Under the pieces are notes generated by a model. It was not told where the DNA came from, ran no database searches, and saw nothing but the letters and a program-made list of their open reading frames with translations. From Shimia_B sp039815465 (lineage in GTDB: Bacteria > Pseudomonadota > Alphaproteobacteria > Rhodobacterales > Rhodobacteraceae), in assembly GCA_039815465.1 (NCBI GenBank), contig JBCBZG010000001.1, forward strand, positions 186,001 to 250,000: a DNA stretch of 64,000 bases. The letters are read 5' to 3'. The position numbers and the translations under genes were made by a program. Shown here in pieces: positions 33,027-42,070 of the stretch (position 1 is its first letter; each line of letters starts with the position of its first letter).

Positions 33027-33335
33027 TTAGGCCTCGATATCGACGACGAGGATGCCGTCGATGCCACCGATTGCGTTGGCAACGAGCTGCGCGCCGACCT
33101 TTTTGTGTTCGGGGTGGTCCTGATAGGCCTGGAGCGTGGCCCAATCGGCCATATCGACGGTGAAGCCATGCATGTAGCCGCGTTCGATCTGCTCGGGGCT
33201 CTCTGAGCGGCCCGCCACGATCTCGCCCACGCCAGGGACGTGAGCGCCGATCCCGCGGAGCTCGTTAAAAATGCGCGCGATGGTGTCTTCGCTCACGTCG
33301 GGTTTGAACTTTACTAGGACGATGTGACGGATCAT
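33027..33335 (-). CDS. Dabb-domain (stress-responsive A/B barrel) protein
   Basis: A 102-residue dimeric alpha/beta barrel protein. MIRHIVLVKFKPDVSED opens the Dabb domain, and YMHGFTVDMADWATLQAYQDHPEHKKV is the typical central segment. Family members range from stress proteins to small enzymes such as olivetolic acid cyclase. Dabb genes are frequent in sugar-acid catabolic operons of this group, but their role there is unclear. It overlaps the upstream GMC oxidoreductase by four bases and is followed closely by lacI. Confidence 0.88.
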   Translation of the reverse strand: MIRHIVLVKFKPDVSEDTIARIFNELRGIGAHVPGVGEIVAGRSESPEQIERGYMHGFTVDMADWATLQAYQDHPEHKKVGAQLVANAIGGIDGILVVDIEA

Positions 33336-34909
33336 GCGTGGTCCTCCTTGATCATGTCGGATGCCTTTTCGCCGATCATGATGGCCGCGGCGTTGGTGTT
33401 AGAGGAAATGACGCTCGGCATGATGGAATTGTCCACGATGCGTAGCCCATCGATCCCGTTCATGCGCAGTCGGATATCGACGACGGCGTCGGGGTCTGCG
33501 CCCATCCGGCAGGTGCCTGCGCAGTGGTGCGAGGTTTTTGAGTGGGTGCAGATGAAATTGTAGTAGTCCTCGTCAGTCTTGACGTCCGGGCCGGGCAAAC
33601 GCTCCGCTTTGATATACGGGCTTAGGGGCGATTGGGCCATGATCTCCTGCGTGATCTTGAGGCCTTGGATCGACATGGCGCGGTCCTGGGGGTCTTGCAG
33701 GTAGTTCGGGTCGATGAGCGGCGCTTTGGCCGGGTCGCTGGACTGGAGCCGCACCGTCCCGCGGGAGCGTGGGCGCAGGTAGCAGGAGTTGAGCGTGACG
33801 CCGCCATTGGGCATCGCCTCCACCCCGTGTTCGATCCCGGTGCCGAGCCCCAAGTGGAACTGGATGTCGGGGCTCCGTGCGGAGGGGTCGGCGTACCAGA
33901 ACCCGCCCGTCTCAAAGAGCGACGAGGCCACCGGGCCCTTGCGCGTGAGGAGGTACTGAAGCCCTGCGAGCGCGGCCCAGTGGGGTTTGGCATAGCGGTC
34001 GTAGCTATGGGGGCCGGAGAGTTCGGTGATACAGTAAAGGTCCAGGTGGTCTTGCAGGTTCTCGCCGACCTGGGGCTGGTCATAGACGGGTGTGATCCCC
34101 AGCGACGACAGCGCGTCCGCAGGCCCGATGCCCGACAACTGAAGCAGCCGCGGCGACCCGATAGCGCCGGAGGCGAGCAGGACCTCGCCACGGGCTTGGA
34201 TCACACCATCCGCCAGTTCAACGCCCGTGGCACGCCCATGCTCCACAACGATGCGTTTGACCTGGGCGCCGGTGCGGACGGTCAGGTTCTTGCGGTGTGC
34301 GTTCGGGGCGACATAGGCCATCGCCGCAGAGGATCGCCGCGCGTTGCGCTGGGTGAGCTGGTAGTAGCAGACCCCGTCCTGCCGTTCGCCGTTGATGTCC
34401 AGGTTGCGCGGGATGCCCAAGGCGCGGGCGGCGTCGAAATAGGCCTCGCAAATCGGCAGCGGGGCGGCGGGCTGGCTGACGCCGAGGGGGCCGCCCTTGC
34501 CATGATAGGCGTTGTCGTGGGTGTCGTTATCCTCGGACTTTCGGAAATAGGACAGCACGTCGTCGTAGCCCCAGCCGGTGCAGCCCATCTGCCGCCAGTC
34601 GTCGTAATCTTGCGCGTTACCGCGGGTATAGATCTGCGCATTGATCGCAGACCCGCCGCCCATGACCTTGGCCTGAGTGTAGCGAAAGACTTTGTTCTGC
34701 ATATGCTTTTGCGGCACGGTCTCCCACCCCCAGGAACCGATGCCTTTGGTCATTTTCGCAAACCCTGCGGGCAGGTGGTAGAACGGGTGGCGGTCGCTTC
34801 CGCCTGCCTCCAAAAGCAGCACTTGGCAGGCGGGGTCCTCGCTCAGGCGCGCGGCAAGCACGGACCCGGCGGAGCCCGCGCCGATGATGATGAAGTCAAA
34901 GCTGTCCAT
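33332..34909 (-). CDS. GMC-family oxidoreductase, choline dehydrogenase-like
   Basis: A 525-residue FAD enzyme of the glucose-methanol-choline family. The N-terminal FAD motif is FIIIGAGSAGSVLAARLSE with ARLSEDPACQVLLLEAGGSD. The first GMC signature contains KVMGGGSAINAQIYTRGN near residue 80, and the second is LLASGAIGSPRLLQLSGIG. The active site is HHCAGTCRMG and, near the C-terminus, SNTNAAAIMIGEKAS. It oxidises an alcohol or sugar hydroxyl, with electrons passed to O2 or quinone. The ATG at 34909 follows AGGA. It overlaps the preceding, only distantly related GMC gene by 14 bases. Confidence 0.9.
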   Translation of the reverse strand: MDSFDFIIIGAGSAGSVLAARLSEDPACQVLLLEAGGSDRHPFYHLPAGFAKMTKGIGSWGWETVPQKHMQNKVFRYTQAKVMGGGSAINAQIYTRGNAQDYDDWRQMGCTGWGYDDVLSYFRKSEDNDTHDNAYHGKGGPLGVSQPAAPLPICEAYFDAARALGIPRNLDINGERQDGVCYYQLTQRNARRSSAAMAYVAPNAHRKNLTVRTGAQVKRIVVEHGRATGVELADGVIQARGEVLLASGAIGSPRLLQLSGIGPADALSSLGITPVYDQPQVGENLQDHLDLYCITELSGPHSYDRYAKPHWAALAGLQYLLTRKGPVASSLFETGGFWYADPSARSPDIQFHLGLGTGIEHGVEAMPNGGVTLNSCYLRPRSRGTVRLQSSDPAKAPLIDPNYLQDPQDRAMSIQGLKITQEIMAQSPLSPYIKAERLPGPDVKTDEDYYNFICTHSKTSHHCAGTCRMGADPDAVVDIRLRMNGIDGLRIVDNSIMPSVISSNTNAAAIMIGEKASDMIKEDHA

Positions 34910-36398
34910 GCGGAAGTCCTTGGGTGATGTGCTGACCACTACGCAGGGCAAGCGCCGCGATTGTGAGCGCGGGGTTCACGGCAGCCGAGCTCGGCAAAAG
35001 CGACGCGTCGGTGATAAAGAGGTTCGGGTGATCATGGCTGCGCCCGTAGCTGTCGGTGACGGACGCGCGCGGGTCCGCGCCCATACGCGCAGTGCCGCAT
35101 TGGTGGGACGGCGTGCGGCGGTCAAAGGCTTGGGAAAGCACGACGGGGTAGCCCGCGCGGCGCAGCAGGCCCTTGAGTTTGGCCACAAGTGCCTCGTGCG
35201 TGTCCCAGTTGGAGCGTTTCCAGTCGAGCTTGATCTGCCCGCCCTGGATCGTCACACGGCTGTCTGGATGCGGCAGGTCCTCGGACATGGCGTAGACATC
35301 GACGGAGCGTGCTGCGATCCAGTCGGCGATCAGGCGCGGCAGGCCGGTCGTGGCTTTCAGGATGGGGCCCGTGATCTTTCCTAGCATCTGGATGTTGCCC
35401 AACGGCGTCCCGCCCGGCCCGCCAGTGAGGTAGAAGTCATTCACCATCAGCGTCTTTTGGTAGACCGCGCGGTTCTTGCGCAGCGGGTGCAGCGCCAACA
35501 CGGCGGAGCAGTTGTGGTTCATAAAGTTGCGCCCCACTTGGTCGGAGCTGTTGGCGAGCCCGGTTGGAAACGCCGCGCAGGCCGACCGGAGCAAGAGCGC
35601 CGCTGACTGCACCGCCCCCGCCGCCAGCGCATAGAGCCGCGCGGTGAGATGGGTTGGTCCGTCTGGCCCTGTGACGTCGAGCCCTGTGATTTGACCGTCG
35701 GCACCCGCACAGATGCGGTCAACGCGCGTGTTGGTTTGCAGCGTGACGTTCGGGTGCTCAAGCGCCCGGTCCATCGCGGTTTCCCCGTCCGCTTTGCCGC
35801 CGCCGGTATTGGGATGCCCATCCCAGGTGTGATCCCCGCCCACGAGCCAGCGGTCCAGATCAACACCCAGCGGCACATGGGAGGGGTGGAGCCCCTGCCC
35901 TTCTAACGCGGCCTTGAGGCGCGCGATATCTGGCTCGTGGGATACGGGCGGATGCGGGTAGTCGGTGGACCGTGGCGGCTCCGTCGGGTCGACGCCTTGG
36001 GCGCCGCGTACGCCAAAGACCTGCTCAGCTTGGGAATAGAACGGCTCCAACGTGTCATAGGAGATCGGCCAGCCCTGTGTGGTCCCGCCCGCGTGGCGCA
36101 GCGGCGTGAAGTCCTCGGCCCGGTAGCGGATCAGGGCGGCGCCATAGAACTTCGAATTGCCGCCGACCATGTAGTAGTTGCCTGGGCTAAAGGGCGCATC
36201 GTCGCCGCCCAGCCACATCTCGTCATCGCGGAAATGCCCGGTGCGAAAGATCGCGTCCGCGTCCCGGTCGAGCGCGGACGGCACAAGCCGCTTGCCGCGC
36301 TCTAGCACCAGGACGCGGGCTCCGGACGGGGCGAGGGAGGCTGCGAGGGTCGCACCGCCCATGCCGGATCCAATGATGATGACGTCCCACTCTGCCAT
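34896..36398 (-). CDS. GMC-family oxidoreductase, second type
   Basis: A 500-residue GMC flavoprotein of a different branch from its neighbour. FAD motif: VIIIGSGMGGATLAASLAPSG with VLVLERG. The middle part has PGNYYMVGGNSKFYGAALIRYR instead of the GGGSAIN pattern. This branch resembles glucose/sugar and 3-keto-forming dehydrogenases. The active-site histidine is in SHQCGTARMG and the C-terminal catalytic Asn is in AVNPALTIAALALR. There is no signal peptide, so it is probably cytoplasmic. It begins three bases after the ATPase gene stop. Confidence 0.88.
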   Translation of the reverse strand: MAEWDVIIIGSGMGGATLAASLAPSGARVLVLERGKRLVPSALDRDADAIFRTGHFRDDEMWLGGDDAPFSPGNYYMVGGNSKFYGAALIRYRAEDFTPLRHAGGTTQGWPISYDTLEPFYSQAEQVFGVRGAQGVDPTEPPRSTDYPHPPVSHEPDIARLKAALEGQGLHPSHVPLGVDLDRWLVGGDHTWDGHPNTGGGKADGETAMDRALEHPNVTLQTNTRVDRICAGADGQITGLDVTGPDGPTHLTARLYALAAGAVQSAALLLRSACAAFPTGLANSSDQVGRNFMNHNCSAVLALHPLRKNRAVYQKTLMVNDFYLTGGPGGTPLGNIQMLGKITGPILKATTGLPRLIADWIAARSVDVYAMSEDLPHPDSRVTIQGGQIKLDWKRSNWDTHEALVAKLKGLLRRAGYPVVLSQAFDRRTPSHQCGTARMGADPRASVTDSYGRSHDHPNLFITDASLLPSSAAVNPALTIAALALRSGQHITQGLPHGQL

Positions 36399-36401
36399 GG
36401 T

Positions 36402-37514
36402 TCAGGGTCTGATCCGTGCCTCGGTCGCGGGGTCGAACGCCACGGCTTTTTCCATATTGACGGCAAAGTCGAACATGGCGCCTGCGGCCACGGTGGTGTC
36501 GGCCCGCATCCGCGCGATCACGTCCTTGCCGCCGAGCGTCATGGTCACAAAGGTGTCGGCGCCGGAAGGTTCCGTCACGCCCACGCGGTTGGTCAGAGTC
36601 TCGATCCGGTTGGAGTCCCGGTCGGCGGCCTCGGGGTCGGTGATGGCCTCCGGTCGCAGGCCCAGCAAGATGTCCTGTCCTGCCCAGGCGGCCAAGTTGT
36701 CTTGCGCCAAAGCAAGCGACACGTCAGCCCCTTCGGAGTCGGTGATGCGCGCGTGGGGGGCACCGCCCACCATCTCCACCCGCGCGGGCAGGACGTTCAT
36801 CGCGGGCGAGCCCATAAAGGTCGCAACGAACACGTTTTCGGGGGTGTCGTAGATCTCCTTTGGAGTGCCGAGTTGCTGGACATAGCCGTCGAACATGACC
36901 GCGATACGGGTGGACAGCGTCATCGCCTCGATCTGGTCATGGGTGACGTAGACGACGGTGGTTTTCAGGTTCTGATGAAGCTTCTTGATCTCTGTGCGCA
37001 TATCGACGCGCAGCTTGGCGTCGAGGTTCGACAGCGGTTCGTCAAAAAGGAACACATCGGGGTTGCGCACAAGCGCACGGCCCATAGCCACCCGCTGACG
37101 CTGCCCACCAGAAAGCTGGCCAGGCTTGCGGTCCAGAAGGTGGTCGATCTGCAAGAGCGCTGAGACCTCCGCCAGGAGTTTCTCGCGCTCGGGCTTGGGC
37201 GTTCCGTGCATTTCGAGCCCAAAGGTGATGTTTTGGCCCACCGACATATTGGGGTAGAGCGCGTAGCTTTGAAACACCATGGCGATGTTGCGCTTGGACG
37301 GGTGGACGCCGTTCATGACGCGATCTTTGATAGCGATCTCGCCTGATGTGATGCCTTCGAGCCCCGCGATCATGTTGAGCAGGGTGGACTTGCCGCAGCC
37401 GGACGGGCCCACGAGCACGAGAAACTCGCCCTCCTCCACGGCGATGTCGACCTTATGGAGGACCTCCACCGCGCCGTAGGATTTGGTCACATTGTTGATG
37501 TCGAGAAAACCCAT
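36402..37514 (-). CDS. Sugar ABC transporter ATP-binding protein (UgpC/MsmX type)
   Basis: A 370-residue ATPase of the carbohydrate-uptake class. Walker A GPSGCGKST (near 37), Q-loop VFQSYALYPNMSV, signature LSGGQRQRVAMGRAL, Walker B FLFDEPLSNLDAKLR and H-loop YVTHDQIEAMT are all intact. The C-terminal part (from about 235) is the TOBE/MalK regulatory region. It would drive the two permeases at 38907-40681. It follows the first binding-protein gene after a gap with a hairpin. Confidence 0.93.
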   Translation of the reverse strand: MGFLDINNVTKSYGAVEVLHKVDIAVEEGEFLVLVGPSGCGKSTLLNMIAGLEGITSGEIAIKDRVMNGVHPSKRNIAMVFQSYALYPNMSVGQNITFGLEMHGTPKPEREKLLAEVSALLQIDHLLDRKPGQLSGGQRQRVAMGRALVRNPDVFLFDEPLSNLDAKLRVDMRTEIKKLHQNLKTTVVYVTHDQIEAMTLSTRIAVMFDGYVQQLGTPKEIYDTPENVFVATFMGSPAMNVLPARVEMVGGAPHARITDSEGADVSLALAQDNLAAWAGQDILLGLRPEAITDPEAADRDSNRIETLTNRVGVTEPSGADTFVTMTLGGKDVIARMRADTTVAAGAMFDFAVNMEKAVAFDPATEARIRP

Positions 37515-37540
37515 GATGCCCTCCCTCTTTTGGTGTGTGT

Positions 37541-37563
37541 GCGGGCGGCGCTCGACCGCCCGC
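37541..37563 (-). other. Stem-loop after binding-protein gene 1
   Basis: GCGGGCGG (37541-37548) pairs with CCGCCCGC (37556-37563) around a 7-base loop. It begins just past the stop of the binding-protein gene and before the ATPase start, a position typical of mRNA-protecting hairpins. Confidence 0.6.
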
Positions 37564-37570
37564 GGTTACG

Positions 37571-38821
37571 TTATTGTGCGAGTTCGATGGCCTCGGCCAA
37601 GAGCTCTGTCGCCTCGGTCGCGGTCATGTCGGTGTTGAAGAACTCGGTGATGACGTCCGTTGCCGCGCCTACGACCGCGGCATTGGCGGCGTGGGTCCCA
37701 GCAAAGGTGGGCACAGCGGTCCCTGCGGCGTCTGTTTCTACGAACTCAGCCGCGGTGGCCTGTGCGCACGCGTCGAGCGCGGAAAGGTCAAGGTCTGAGC
37801 GCGCGGGGATCGACCCTTTGGCTTGGTTAAAGCCCACTTGCACCGCTGGGTCCATGATTGCGCTGGCAAGCACGGCCTGCGCATCTGCGGAGCTCGCTTC
37901 TGGCTGGGCAAAGAAGGACAGTGAGTTCACGAGGTAGACAAAGCCGCCCGCGTCCGTTTTCGGCACCGGGAAGCAGGCGTAGTCTGCGCCGGGCAGCTTG
38001 CCCGCATTCGTGAACTCCCCCTTGGCCCAGTCGCCCATGATCTGCATCGCGGCTTGGCCATTGATGACCATGGCGGTGGCCAAGTTCCAATCGCGTCCTG
38101 GGAAGTTGTCATCGACCATCCCGCGGATCGCGCCCATCTGGTCGAACACGGCGACCATCGTGTCGGACGTGAGCGCGGCGTTGTCGAGATCCATCAGCGC
38201 CGAGCGGTAGAAATTGGCGCCACCCACACCTAGTACGAGCGCCTCGAACATGTAGGCCTCCTGCCAGGCCTGGCCGCCGTGAGCGATGGGTATGATGCCT
38301 GCGTCCAGGAAGCGAGGGGCGAGCGCGTTAAACTCTTCCCAGGTGGTGGGGTAGTCGGCGCCGATGGTGTCAAAGGCGGATTTGGACGCCCAGATCATGT
38401 CGGTGCGGTGCACGTTGGTGGGGGCCGCGACATAGCTGCCGTTGATCTTGTTAAAATCCTGAACCGCGTTGGGGAGCACGGCGTCCCAATCCTCGGCCAT
38501 CGCGACTTTGTTGACGTCACCGAGGAGCCCTTCATTGGCCCAATCGATGATGTTTTGGCCCAGCATGAGCATCGCGGCAGGCGGATCGCCCGCGGCCATG
38601 CGCGCTTGGAGCACGGTCTTGGCCTGGTCACCCCCGCCGCCGGCGACGGGCGCGTCTTCCCAGGCGACGCCCATGGCGACGACCTTGTCGCGCACGGCAG
38701 ACAGCGCCGCGGCCTCGCCGCCGGATGTCCAGAAGTGCATGACTTCGACGCTCGTGTCATCGGCCCAGGCGGCGCTGGACAAAAGGCTCACGCCTAAAGT
38801 GAGGGACAGCAGATGTTTCAT
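37571..38821 (-). CDS. Sugar ABC transporter substrate-binding protein 1
   Basis: A 416-residue periplasmic binding protein with signal peptide MKHLLSLTLGVSLLSSAAWA. The mature protein opens DDTSVEVMHFWTSGGEAAALSA and has APVAGGGGDQAKTV, the pattern of glucose/mannose-type (GtsA-like) solute-binding proteins. It is clearly related to the second binding protein at 40769-42016: both share TSGGEAAAL, HGGQAWQEA, DDNF.GRDWNLA and IMGDWAKGEF. Having two in one transporter locus is unusual. It is located between the permeases and the ATPase. Confidence 0.9.
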   Translation of the reverse strand: MKHLLSLTLGVSLLSSAAWADDTSVEVMHFWTSGGEAAALSAVRDKVVAMGVAWEDAPVAGGGGDQAKTVLQARMAAGDPPAAMLMLGQNIIDWANEGLLGDVNKVAMAEDWDAVLPNAVQDFNKINGSYVAAPTNVHRTDMIWASKSAFDTIGADYPTTWEEFNALAPRFLDAGIIPIAHGGQAWQEAYMFEALVLGVGGANFYRSALMDLDNAALTSDTMVAVFDQMGAIRGMVDDNFPGRDWNLATAMVINGQAAMQIMGDWAKGEFTNAGKLPGADYACFPVPKTDAGGFVYLVNSLSFFAQPEASSADAQAVLASAIMDPAVQVGFNQAKGSIPARSDLDLSALDACAQATAAEFVETDAAGTAVPTFAGTHAANAAVVGAATDVITEFFNTDMTATEATELLAEAIELAQ

Positions 38822-38869
38822 GGTTTGCAGACCTTTACGTTGTGCCCGGTGGGGGTGGGCTGTGGGGTG

Positions 38870-38889
38870 GCGGCGGGCCGACCCGCCGC
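38870..38889 (-). other. Stem-loop between permease and binding-protein gene 1
   Basis: GCGGCGGG (38870-38877) pairs with CCCGCCGC (38882-38889) around a 4-base loop, in the 85-base gap after the second permease gene. It may uncouple binding-protein expression from the permeases or mark a processing point in the long transcript. Confidence 0.5.
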
Positions 38890-38906
38890 GGGGGGAGACC
38901 ATGGGG

Positions 38907-39788
38907 TTAGCCCTTTACCGACCCGGCCATCAGGCCGCGCACAAAGAAGCGACCCGCGACGATGTAGACGAGGAGCGTGGGGAGCGCGGCGAGGATCGCA
39001 CCGGCGAAGTGGACGTTGTATTCGCGCACACCTGTGGAGGAGTTCACGAGGTTGTTGAGCGCCACCGTCATCGGCGCGGCGCCACCCGACGCGAAAGAGG
39101 CGCCAAAGAGGAAGTCGTTCCAGATATTGGTAAAAAGCCAGATGACGCAGACGACCGTGATGGGCCCCGAGGATGGCAGCAGAATGCGGTAGAAAATCTG
39201 AAAGAACCCCGCCCCGTCGATTTGGGCGGCGCGCACGAGCTCTGTCGGGAAAGCCGCGTAGTAGTTGCGGTAATAGAGCGTGGCAAAGCCGATGCCGTAG
39301 ACCACGTGGACGAGGACGAGGCCGGTGGTCGTCCCGCTGATTTCCAACAGGCCCAAGATGCGCGCCATGGGGATCAGCACGATCTGAAACGGGATGAAGC
39401 AGGAAAAGAGCATCAGCCCAAAGACGATCGTGTCCCCGCGAAAGCGCCATTTCGTCAGGACGTAGCCGTTGAGCGCGCCGATCATCGTGCAGATCACGAC
39501 GGCGGGCACGACCATGCGGATCGAGTTCCAGAAATAGGGTCTCAGCCCCGTCGGCTCCACCCCGATTTGCGCGGTAGACCAGGCCGAGAGCCACGGCGCA
39601 ATGGTCCATTCCTGGGGCAGCGCGATCATGTTGCCGCCGGTGATCTCTCCCAAGGGTTTGAGAGAGTTCACGAGCATGATGAAGAACGGCAACAGGTAGA
39701 AGAGCGCAAAGAGCAGGAGCGTAAGGTAGACAAACGTCCGACCCACTTTGCCCACAGAGGCGGCGTTGTCTTGGGATGCGACGGACAT
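38907..39788 (-). CDS. Sugar ABC transporter permease (MalG type)
   Basis: A 293-residue permease with six helices, beginning after a polar N-terminus with VYLTLLLFALFYLLPFFIMLVNSLKPLGEI. The EAA loop is ELVRAAQIDGAGFFQIFYRILLPSSGPI and the C-terminus ends GRFFVRGLMAGSVKG, characteristic of MalG-like sugar permeases. The ATG at 39788 has GGAG at eight bases. A GTG one codon upstream is less likely. The start overlaps the preceding permease stop by one base. Confidence 0.92.
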   Translation of the reverse strand: MSVASQDNAASVGKVGRTFVYLTLLLFALFYLLPFFIMLVNSLKPLGEITGGNMIALPQEWTIAPWLSAWSTAQIGVEPTGLRPYFWNSIRMVVPAVVICTMIGALNGYVLTKWRFRGDTIVFGLMLFSCFIPFQIVLIPMARILGLLEISGTTTGLVLVHVVYGIGFATLYYRNYYAAFPTELVRAAQIDGAGFFQIFYRILLPSSGPITVVCVIWLFTNIWNDFLFGASFASGGAAPMTVALNNLVNSSTGVREYNVHFAGAILAALPTLLVYIVAGRFFVRGLMAGSVKG

Positions 39789-40681
39789 CACTTTTTCTCC
39801 CGCAGTTCGGCGTAGAGGTAAGGCACCATGATCGCGGCAATGGTCATCAGCATGATCACGGCGGAGGCCGCGCCGATGCCCATTTGGTTGCGCGTGAAGG
39901 TGTAGGAATACATGAACGTGGCTGGCACCGCCGTGGCATTACCCGGCCCGCCGCCCGTGAGTGCGATGACGAGGTCGTAGGACTTGATCGCCAGGTGGCT
40001 CAGGATCACGAAGGCGGACAGAAACGCGGGGCGCAAAAGCGGGATGATGATGCGGCGGTAGAGCTGCCAGTTCGTAGCGCCATCCATCTGCGCGGCTTTG
40101 AGGATCTCGTTATCGATCCCGCGGAGCCCGGCCAGAAACATGGCCATAACAAAGCCGGAGCTTTGCCAGACGGCGGCGATGACGATCGTGTAAATCGCCA
40201 TGTTGCGGTCTTTGATCCAGCCGAACTCGAAACTCTCCCAGCCCCATAGGTGCATGGTGTTTTCGATCCCGATCCCGGGGTCGAGGAACCACTTCCACGC
40301 TGTGCCGGTCACGATGAAGCTGAGCGCCATGGGATAAAGGAAGATGGGCCGCAATAGCCCCTCCCCCCGGATTTTCTGGTCCAGAAAGATCGCGAGCATC
40401 AGGCCGATGATCGTGCAGATCACAATGTAGAGCGACGCAAAGATCGCGAGGTTCGTGATCGCAGTGTCCCATTCGCGGATGCGGAAGAGCTTGGAATAGT
40501 TCGTCCATCCCTCCCACCCATAGCTGGGCAGCATGCGGCTGTCGGTGAAGCTCAGATAGATGGTGAAGGCGATGAACCCGTAGACAAAGAGCAGCACGAG
40601 CGCGAAGGACGGCGCGAGCACGATCTTGGGCAGGATGTCCTGCAAACGGGTGCGCATATCGACGGAGCTGGCGCGGGCCAT
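39788..40681 (-). CDS. Sugar ABC transporter permease (MalF type)
   Basis: A 297-residue permease with six helices. The first helix is IVLAPSFALVLLFVYGFIAFTIYLS. The EAA loop reads EILKAAQMDGATNWQLYRRIIIPLLRPAFLS, and ALTGGGPGNATAVPATFMYSY is the usual penultimate segment. GGAG lies upstream of the ATG at 40681. It is preceded by a gap with a long hairpin that separates it from binding-protein gene 2. Confidence 0.92.
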   Translation of the reverse strand: MARASSVDMRTRLQDILPKIVLAPSFALVLLFVYGFIAFTIYLSFTDSRMLPSYGWEGWTNYSKLFRIREWDTAITNLAIFASLYIVICTIIGLMLAIFLDQKIRGEGLLRPIFLYPMALSFIVTGTAWKWFLDPGIGIENTMHLWGWESFEFGWIKDRNMAIYTIVIAAVWQSSGFVMAMFLAGLRGIDNEILKAAQMDGATNWQLYRRIIIPLLRPAFLSAFVILSHLAIKSYDLVIALTGGGPGNATAVPATFMYSYTFTRNQMGIGAASAVIMLMTIAAIMVPYLYAELREKK

Positions 40682-40722
40682 GGGTCCGGTCTCCTTGTCT
40701 CGGGTCAAGATGTGTTGGGGAA

Positions 40723-40756
40723 GCTGGCGCGCAGTCTGGGAAAATTGCGCGCCAGC
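40723..40756 (-). other. Stem-loop after binding-protein gene 2
   Basis: GCTGGCGCGCA (40723-40733) pairs perfectly with TGCGCGCCAGC (40746-40756), an 11-base stem with a 12-base loop. It lies between the stop of the binding-protein gene and the first permease, again the expected place for an mRNA-protecting hairpin. Confidence 0.7.
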
Positions 40757-40768
40757 CAACCGGCCCGG

Positions 40769-42016
40769 TTACTGGGCCAGTTCGACCGCAGTCACCATTT
40801 CGGCGGCAGCCGTTTCGGCGTCAAACTCACCGTTGAAATGCGCGGTGATGACGTCATACATGGCGTTCTGCACCGCTGGCGGGTTGGCGTGACCGTGGGC
40901 CATGGACCCAAAGAGCCCGCCGGAGGCCGCCGCGTCCGCGAGCTGCGCCATGCCGAGCTTGCCGCAGGCATCAAACGCCTCGTCCGAGATATCGGTGCGC
41001 GCCGGCACGGAGCCTTTGACCGTGTTGAAGGCCACCTGGAAGGACGGGCTCATCACCGACGACGCCATCGTGACCTGGGCGTCCATCGCAGCCGTATCGG
41101 TCACGTTGAACATCGCAAACTGGTCAGAGTTGAACGTCACTGTGCCCTCGGACCCTGGCACGCGGAAGCACTGGAATTCTTCGCCCGCGGTCTGACCCGC
41201 ATTCACGAATTCACCCTTGGCCCAGTCGCCCATGATCTGGAACAGCGCCTCGCCGTTCACGACCATGGCCGAGGCCAAGTTCCAGTCGCGGCCGGAGAAG
41301 TTGTCGTCGACAAAGCCGCGCAGCGTTTCCATCCGCTCGAACGCTTCGACCATCTGCGCGCCGCCAAGTGCGTCGGCATCCAGATCGACGAAGGCTGCCT
41401 GATAGAACTCTGGCCCGCCCACGCCCATGGCGATGGAGTCAAACACGGTCGCTTCCTGCCAAGCCTGCCCGCCATGGGCGAGCGCAACATAGCCCGCATC
41501 CTGGGCGGCCTGCATTGCGGCTACGAATTCATCCCAGGAGCCCGGCTGCTCAAGGCCAAGCTCGGCCATGATCGCGGAATTCGCCCAAACCCAGTTGGTG
41601 GAATGAACGTTCACGGGCGCGGACACCCAGGAGCCGTCATGTTTGGAGAAGTTCTGAAGCGCAGCAGGCACCACGGCATCCCAGTTCTGATCGGCCGCCA
41701 GCGCGTTCAGATCCGCAAGCGCGCCTTCGGCGGCCCAGTCCTGGATTGCAAAGCCCAGCATTTGCACGGCAGTGGGCGGATCGCCCGCGGTGACGCGCGC
41801 GCGCAGAACTGTCATGGCGTCAGAGCCGCCGCCGCCTGCGACGGGCATGTCCGTCCAGCCGATGCCTTGGCCCTCTAGATCGCCCTTGAGAACGTTCAGC
41901 GCAGCCGCTTCCCCGCCCGAGGTCCACCAGTGCAGCACTTCAACCCCGTCCGCGTGAACGATGGAGGTCGTGCTCATAAGCGCCACAAAGGCCCCTGTTA
42001 GTTTGGTGATACGCAT
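40769..42016 (-). CDS. Sugar ABC transporter substrate-binding protein 2
   Basis: A 415-residue periplasmic binding protein with signal peptide MRITKLTGAFVALMSTTSIVHAD. The mature part begins GVEVLHWWTSGGEAAALNVL and keeps the GtsA-like segments MPVAGGGGSDAMTVLRARV and NVHSTNWVWAN. It is a paralogue of the protein at 37571-38821, but more divergent in the middle and C-terminal thirds, so ligand preferences may differ. TTTAGGGAGGA precedes the ATG. It stands first in the transporter block, after aldehyde dehydrogenase, with a hairpin behind it. Confidence 0.9.
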   Translation of the reverse strand: MRITKLTGAFVALMSTTSIVHADGVEVLHWWTSGGEAAALNVLKGDLEGQGIGWTDMPVAGGGGSDAMTVLRARVTAGDPPTAVQMLGFAIQDWAAEGALADLNALAADQNWDAVVPAALQNFSKHDGSWVSAPVNVHSTNWVWANSAIMAELGLEQPGSWDEFVAAMQAAQDAGYVALAHGGQAWQEATVFDSIAMGVGGPEFYQAAFVDLDADALGGAQMVEAFERMETLRGFVDDNFSGRDWNLASAMVVNGEALFQIMGDWAKGEFVNAGQTAGEEFQCFRVPGSEGTVTFNSDQFAMFNVTDTAAMDAQVTMASSVMSPSFQVAFNTVKGSVPARTDISDEAFDACGKLGMAQLADAAASGGLFGSMAHGHANPPAVQNAMYDVITAHFNGEFDAETAAAEMVTAVELAQ

Positions 42017-42070
42017 TTGGTTTCCTCCCTAAAACTGCGTGTCATTTATTGGTCTTGGCCTGACGGCAGG

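Noticed and set aside
33632..34927. 431-residue plus-strand frame opposite the GMC gene
   Set aside because: Antisense shadow of a GMC oxidoreductase that keeps all its motifs; no independent start signal or domain.
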